64,000 bases of DNA from Rhexocercosporidium sp. MPI-PUGE-AT-0058. Its lineage: Eukaryota > Ascomycota > Leotiomycetes > Helotiales. The notes under the pieces are model-generated. The model ran no database searches, had not been told where the DNA came from, and was given only the letters and a program-made list of their open reading frames with translations. The DNA lies in the NCBI GenBank assembly GCA_020746875.1, contig JAGTJL010000018.1:806001-870000 (forward strand), given 5' to 3'. Both the position numbers and the translations under genes were made by a program. Below, piece by piece: positions 58,550 to 64,000 of this stretch. Numbering within the stretch: position 1 is the stretch's first letter; every line of letters begins with the position of its first letter.

Positions 58550-59097
58550 TCAGACCTGAGTTACGGTCTGCAGTGTGGGATATAATTGTTGAGCAGTTGA
58601 TATAACAGTCTTGGGTGGCTGAGATTGCTGGGTCTTCATGGTCGAAGGAGTCGAAGCTGGCTTGGAAGAAGTACCATAGGCGTCACATCCACTAGCAGTC
58701 AATTCGATCCTAACATATTTATCCAGACCAGAGATAGGAGTAGTGTAAATGTTATACATCGTGTCGGAGGCGGGGCAGGCATAAAACGGAAGAGAGTCGT
58801 TATATTCAACTTGTCTATTATAGATGGAGAAGCCACTAGTTGGAGTTGCACTAACGCCACTTTGAAATTGTGTCGTGGGTGGGAGGATATAGCTACGGCC
58901 CTGAGAATTCGTAATCTAGCCGTTGCTTATCGTGTAGGTACTTTGCTGATTGTTTTCACCGACAAGGTTCTGCCCATCGCTCAGTTGACTAACAGTTCCG
59001 GATTGGCCACTTGAGGCAGTCAAGGTGAAGGAGCCAGTGTCTCTTGACACAATAGCGGTGAAGACCCCGAGGCTGAACGCTAAAGGTGTGAGGTGTA
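58550..59097 (-). pseudogene. PIR1-like cell-wall mannoprotein-type pseudogene
   Basis: The minus frame reads GVFTAIVSRDTGSFTLTAS, VSQLSDGQNLVGEN, TYTISNG, then TAG, TNSQGRSYILPPTTQFQSG, GFSIYNRQVEYNDSLPFYAC, MYNIYTTPISG and IELTASGC, with a Ser/Thr/Pro tail ending at TGA 58550. This is the order of the PIR1-like C-terminal domain of fungal secreted cell-wall proteins. Positions that are usually Cys (around SYIL and FQSG) are replaced by Tyr or Ser, the stop is one C-to-T from CAG, and the leader appears frameshifted near 59090. It reads as a mildly RIPed surface-protein gene. The family name rests on motif memory. Confidence 0.6.
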
Positions 59098-60912
59098 CCT
59101 CATATTAAATAATTGGAAGTGAGGAAGCAAAAGTTAGAAAGAAACGAGGTTGCTGTTGTGATTGATTTGTGCAGATCACGGCGTGAGGATGCCCAGCTAT
59201 ATACCCCTCTGCTATCCCAGCGTTCCTCAACATTATTTACCATGACACAGCTCAACGATGAGATATTACACATAGTTTCCTCTTTTGACATTTGGATTAT
59301 CGTTTGCAAAATCCTCTCATCGGAAAGGATCGAAAGCTCGGTGTTTTGGTCTCGGAGCTTCGTGCTTGGCTGACAGTTGCCCTTATTCAGCCCCAAACTC
59401 TACACCTGTTTGCCAGGAGAGAAATCACAGGAGGTTCTGGGCAGGATATTTCCACAAAAGAGTGAACGGATACATGGGGTAGCAGGGGGGAAAGCCTTCT
59501 CCTTCCAGTAGTAAGCGTTGATGAAGTCAGAACCCGAGAAATATTTCCCCACAAAACGACCTTTACGAGGAAGCTCTCCAATCTTCGACCTTGTCGTCAA
59601 GCATCGAGTCAAAAACCAAATTTCTTCAATGATTCCCACAAAATGCCAACCCGACTTTGGACGGAGGACGGCACAAAATTCTTGAACACCAAGGAGATTA
59701 ATTGGACGGTAAGAGTGGGCTTCAACAGGAACAGGCATAAAACCACCGATTAAACTTGAAAGATGGGCAGGAATGTCATGCAGATTGTGACGAAAGACGA
59801 GAAGAGCCCGAGAGGCCGTGTTGACAAATGGAAATGGAATCTTCTGTCGGACTGGTGATTACGGCGGAAGGACGGAGGGCCATAGAACAGAAGTAAGTAC
59901 CAAGAGCCTCACCGAGCGACCGTCGTTTGTTGTTCACGCTTGTTCAACTTTCTCTCATTCTTCGTGTTGGGAGGGAAGGTTGAGACGGACAGGGAGAAAA
60001 GATGTGCAGAACATATGCAGCCTGGCATCATTAGCGCGCACAATTATCGGCTGAGTCACGGGATCTTACCCAGTCCGTTAGCAACGACTGCATCACGGAA
60101 GCAATCCTAATAATTTAAGAAGGTTGGAATGGACAGAGAGAGTTCCCCTGGGAAGTTAATCCAAGAGGATGCCGGCACGACTGCCTCTCACGTGCGAGAC
60201 GAACCAACCACGTGATAGGCAGCTGCCTTCTGACTCGAACGGCCAACTGGGCAAGTCTTGTTGGGCTCTTGATCGTCGGGAAAGGCAATGAGGTATTAAG
60301 AGAAAGTTTAAAGCCTTGCACTTCACCATCCGCGACTGCGACAAGAATGCGCTCTCCGTGAAGAGCGAAGTCTCTGGACTTCCAGTCAGTTCCACCTACA
60401 TCTTCGATCCTAGTATCTCCCTCATCAGAATCTGGAAGCTTGAACCAGTGGATTAGGCAGCAATATAAAGAAAGAAGAAAATCAGCGACGTACTCAGCTC
60501 CCCTCAAAAGGTGCAAGCGGGGTCGCCAATCAACCACCGCAAGCGGATGTCGTTCATATCTACTCCAATGAATTCCGAATTTTCTACCCTTGCGGGGTTT
60601 CAGAGCAGCTGGAAACGTGATGCAGTCTTTCGTATTGGACAAGGTATGGCAATTGTCGAAGTGTGGCTTGATGCCAAGGAAACGAAGGATCTGACCTGAT
60701 TTGGCAATTCTTGAAGTTCGGCTGCTAATGAAAGGACAGGGGGGTCGATTACCTCCCACACCTCAAAACCAATGTTCCTCGAGGACAGGAAATGTGCAGA
60801 TGTACCACATTCGCCCTCGAGGATTTCTTGTACAATACTGCTCAAAAATAACTGAAATCAAACTTTTCGAAGTTAGTTCGACTCTGAAAAGGAAACCTGA
60901 AGATTACTTATC
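59098..60912. other. Intergenic or decayed minus-strand gene(s), unidentified
   Basis: Two long minus frames (59400-59738 and 60115-60759) and plausible intron signals (GTACGT near 60495 with a CTAATC branch) suggest one or two genes. The frames contain IEDVGGTDWKSRDFALHGER and GGFMPVPVEAHSYRPINLLG. I cannot assemble a full model or recognise a family. Short plus-strand frames here are probably shadows. Confidence 0.35.
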
Positions 60913-61633
60913 ATGGCGCAAACACCACTGAGAGGTGCAATTATCCTAATACGTGTTACCGCGTTGACCATCGGGAGTGTTGCCCTCGCACTCTTCGTCA
61001 AAGTCCTCAAAATTGTTCAAGCCTCTCATCTGAGCATTGGTTTCAATATCCCTCCCATCGTCGGGGTTCGTTTCCCCGTTTCATCCTATCTTCCTATTCT
61101 TCTCTTGCGCCTCTCTTCTCCGATATAGATAATACCGGCTAGCTGACACAGGAACTTTTAGCTCTCGATCGCACTCCTCTGGAATCTAAAAGCTCTCCTC
61201 CTTCTTACTCGTCCCACCGTCCTTCTCTTAATACATGCCAAAGGGGACTCTGCTATATTTATCATCCTCGTCATTCATAACTGCATTTGGTTCCTTCACG
61301 ATCGCTCCACATCTTGGTCGAATAAGGAGATCGGGGCGGGAGCTTGTTTGGTGACTACCGCGTATGTCTGCTTTGTCAGTCCATTCCTATTCCACATTGA
61401 CAATTTATAGGGCCTTGCAACTTCTTCTCGTCATACTTGATGTTTTTGCGGGGAGAAAAATGAGGGGAGCAAATAACACTGAAAATTCGGTTGGAGATGA
61501 GCCACCTCCGTATACCGCATCGCGGGAGTACCAGGAATTGGATGAGGGTGCGAGTTTAGAGATCGGTGGAAGTCATGGGACGAGTTGGGTATCTGCTGAG
61601 ACTACCGAAAGGAGGAACAAGAACAGTAATTAG
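60913..61633 (+). CDS. Four-helix membrane protein, MARVEL-like, 191 aa
   Basis: Exons 60913-61065, 61162-61361 and 61411-61633 join in one frame to 191 residues. Introns are 96 nt (GTTCGT donor, least certain) and 49 nt (GTATGT donor, TAG acceptor). Four hydrophobic segments are visible: AIILIRVTALTIGSVALALF in exon 1, LLLLTRPTVLLLIHA and AIFIILVIHNCIWFL in exon 2, and CLVTTAALQLLLVILDVFAG across the second junction. A charged cytoplasmic tail with PPPYTASREYQELDEG ends the protein. This layout matches small fungal MARVEL-like plasma-membrane proteins of unknown function. The PPPY is a possible WW/Rsp5-type motif. No lesion is visible. Confidence 0.65.
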
Positions 61634-64000
61634 AGACATGACATTTGCATGTGTCGGGACGGATGAGGAATTTATGTCCAGTCATAGTCAGGAAAGAGAG
61701 CCTGAAATTAAGCGACGGGTGAGGATCCAACCGTGTTGATATCGTAGTAGATGATCTATGCGTGTGTCCACTAGACGTGGTGCTATGTGCATAGTTACTG
61801 AGAATTTACTCTGCTGATGTTGAAAGGGTTTGAGATTGGATTTCGAGTGAAGTGTTGTCTTGGTAGTTGAACACAATTTTTTTTTTCTTCGTCCCAAGGT
61901 CGGTTAGTAAGCTTGCCGCTTCTACTCAGGCGCTAATCACCCTCGGCTCACCCTCACCCAGCTCACCTGAGCAGCCTGAGCAACCTAAGCAGTCCCTGAG
62001 CAGCCCCTGAGCAGTACCCACTACTCACTCACGCATTTGATCTCCAATCAGGCTGGATATAGACTAGGGCCTTTTCATTTCATTTTTGTCAAGTTTTGAC
62101 GATGATCCCTGGGAAGCCCAAACAGGCTCCCAAGGATCCCGAACTGGACCCTCATGAAAATAGATCCACGTTATGTCATAGGTAATTTCAGACGACATTT
62201 TTGTCGTTTCGCATTCAAAGCGGTCAGTTACCATCGCCGCTCTGCTCAAGCGCTACTCACCCTGGCCTCACCTCTGCCCAGGTTACAATCTCTGCCGCCC
62301 GTACGAAAGTTGTCAACTTTACACGACTCTATTCAGGGGGACCAATTCGGCTCCTAGGGGGCCCAAATAGGATCCCTTCAAAAATACATCTTTCTAATCT
62401 AGATTAGAACCTCTATTGTACTCTTACAGGTGACTCTTATTCGCGGCACTTATTAATATATCTCTGGGATATCGGGCTAATTTAGTGCAGATCATGTTAA
62501 TCCAGCGTAGTGAGACCAGCAAGTCCCTCCCCCGACAGGTCCTTAGTTCAGGCTGCGTAGGGCAGCTGGTCTAGCTAGTTTGATTTTCAGTGTGAATAAG
62601 GCACATATGCGATCTTGTAGTATGTTAAGGTTCCTACTTTAAATGCAACTACTTCGAGGTGTACTACTTCACACCGATATATTCGCAATTGTAGTACTCT
62701 GAATCTAAAAATAGTTTCAAAGTAAGCTTACTCACTCACAGTGTAGTTTGTTGCACTGCATTTTTTGTGTGATTTCTAGGGCCGCCCATCCTATGCTTGA
62801 GGGGCCGAATTGATTCCAAAGGCACTGGCATTGGAATTGGGCAAATTCGGCTCCTTGATGCTGGTGCATCTAAAACGGGAGCACTGACAAGGGACAGAAA
62901 TTGGCTCTCCCTTAAGCCTGCGATGCGGGTGGGACAAAATCTGCTCAAATACAACGAAACCCCTCAGAATATTGAGGTCCAAGCCTCAATGTCGGTATAT
63001 AAGCAAGCTAAGTCAAGGCTAAGGAGCCAAGGCAACAAGTTCCTTTCGGCAAATCTTCGGCTTACCTGTAACCTTTTCCGGTCCCTTTGGCCTATGGAGA
63101 ATCAGCCTCTGCTTGAATTTGAACACAACGCCCACCATGAAACCGAGAATGATTGGCCTGATGCGCAGGAGGGCCGTAGTTCTGAGTACTTCCTTTGCAT
63201 ATCTAGATGATTTTTGATGGCCAAACACTTGGAGCTGCTCTGTTAGTAGTCGATACCGCTTAAGTTATCACGTCGCCCTAGCTCCAAGACGACAAAGACC
63301 GCCATTTTCTGAGGGCCACCAAAATGGCGGCTGACAAAACTGCGGGCTGGCATCGAGTATGACGTAATGAATCAATCAATTAATTAATGAACGGGGTGAC
63401 ACTTTCGTAAAGAGGCAAAAGTATGTACTTGTATTGACATGGTGCTTATAAATATCTAATGGGAATCCAAAGCAACTACGCACAACTCAATCGAACTTCC
63501 AATCCTCAAATACCCTACCGTCTCAGCTAGAGGTAACTATTCATAGTTCCGTGATTTCGTACGCTGCTAACGAAGTTTTGAATACGAATACATACAGCCT
63601 GCAAGCTCATGATGTGGGAAACAGCCAAGGTCAGGGAGTACATTGATGCTATCTTATTATTCCGTCGCCTTCAAGGCTGCATCCTCTGTTGTATATCTCG
63701 CAAATCAACCCGAACCGGTAGTTTGATTGATGAAACGCCTCCTTGCCTTACCTTGGTGTTTGCGCATGCATGCACGTACGACTCTATTCTGTCGTAGCTT
63801 GCTTTCTCCACTCTTGCAGCCTGGCCAAGAGCAATGTAATTTCCCACCATTTTTTGCCATAGTGGTGGAATCAAGGTGTTCGTAAAGGTGAGATACAAGT
63901 TGTTTCTCATCCTCGAACCTGTGATCGCATGCGGGGAAAAAACAAACGGTCCCAAAGTGATTATTAACCTGATGTTCCCATAAACCTTGTTTCTCGAACG
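61634..64000. other. Right-end intergenic region with unsupported frames
   Basis: The longest frame, 62797-63210 plus (137 codons), has no recognisable domain and overlaps antisense frames. No RNA gene or transposon end was recognised. The diverged duplication at 61880-62410 is listed separately. Confidence 0.4.
61880..62410. repeat. Diverged tandem duplication, about 310-bp period
   Basis: Two copies share blocks in order. GCGCTAATCACCCT (near 61930) matches GCGCTACTCACCCT (near 62249), CTCACCYAGCTCACC matches CTCACCTCTGCCCAGG, and AAACAGGCTCCCAAGGATCC (near 62118) matches AATTCGGCTCCTAGGGGG with ATAGGATCCC (near 62345). The first copy also holds short GAGCAGCC repeats. It is non-coding. 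Confidence 0.5.

Noticed and set aside
62797..63210. 137-codon open frame as a gene
   Set aside because: No domain, no leader and no splice signals, and antisense frames overlap it throughout.

Overview
This window looks like a filamentous ascomycete (Pezizomycotina) chromosome arm or accessory region. Genes have short 49-99 nt spliceosomal introns with GTAAGT-type donors and CTAAY-type branch sites. The families are typical of these fungi: HET domains, feruloyl esterase, MFS sugar porter, GFA/CENP-V, PIR1-like mannoprotein and HeLo-pseudokinase. Moderately GC-rich gene islands alternate abruptly with AT-rich stretches of decayed transposons whose lesions are almost all C-to-T or G-to-A, the mark of repeat-induced point mutation (RIP).

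Layout, left to right. A Ty1/Copia pol remnant (1-2796) carries a nested Fot1/pogo element (269-2092). AT-rich debris, a 17-bp minisatellite (4904-5175) and a Tc1/mariner element with three in-frame stops (5847-7294) follow. A gene island (about 8.6-18.2 kb) holds a seven-exon MFS sugar transporter, a frameshifted HET pseudogene, an intact secreted feruloyl esterase, a three-exon Dabb stress-barrel protein and a possible small membrane protein. A truncated Ty3/Gypsy remnant (about 18.36-23.30 kb) abuts a truncated GFA gene, and an intact GFA gene follows at 24.2-24.8 kb.

The most striking feature spans 25425-57961. A second Fot1/pogo element of the same family is split inside its transposase. 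Its left 1257 bp and right 577 bp sum to about 1834 bp, almost exactly the length of the complete copy at 269-2092, yet they are separated by 30.7 kb. That block contains an intact island (27.2-34.7 kb): a GPI-type small secreted protein, a 1508-residue kinase-ankyrin protein that looks like two genes until two introns are removed, and a divergently transcribed HeLo-like/pseudokinase gene with one in-frame stop. Beyond it are minisatellites, a phosphoenolpyruvate-mutase-like pseudogene, a 142-bp MITE and a RIP-destroyed HET gene. The HET gene is cut in two by a minus-strand Gypsy element (42992-56482), which itself carries a plus-strand Gypsy element (47631-54373). LTRs and target-site duplications could be placed to the base for both Gypsy elements.

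The right flank (57.96-64.0 kb) is ordinary DNA with a PIR1-like cell-wall protein pseudogene, a three-exon four-helix membrane protein and a diverged tandem duplication.

Biological reading. The kinase-ankyrin plus HeLo-pseudokinase pair has the domain architecture of a RIPK-like/MLKL-like cell-death module. It lies in the same inserted block as a HET gene, which suggests an allorecognition or immunity cargo island. The architecture and insertion geometry are read from sequence; the function is inference.
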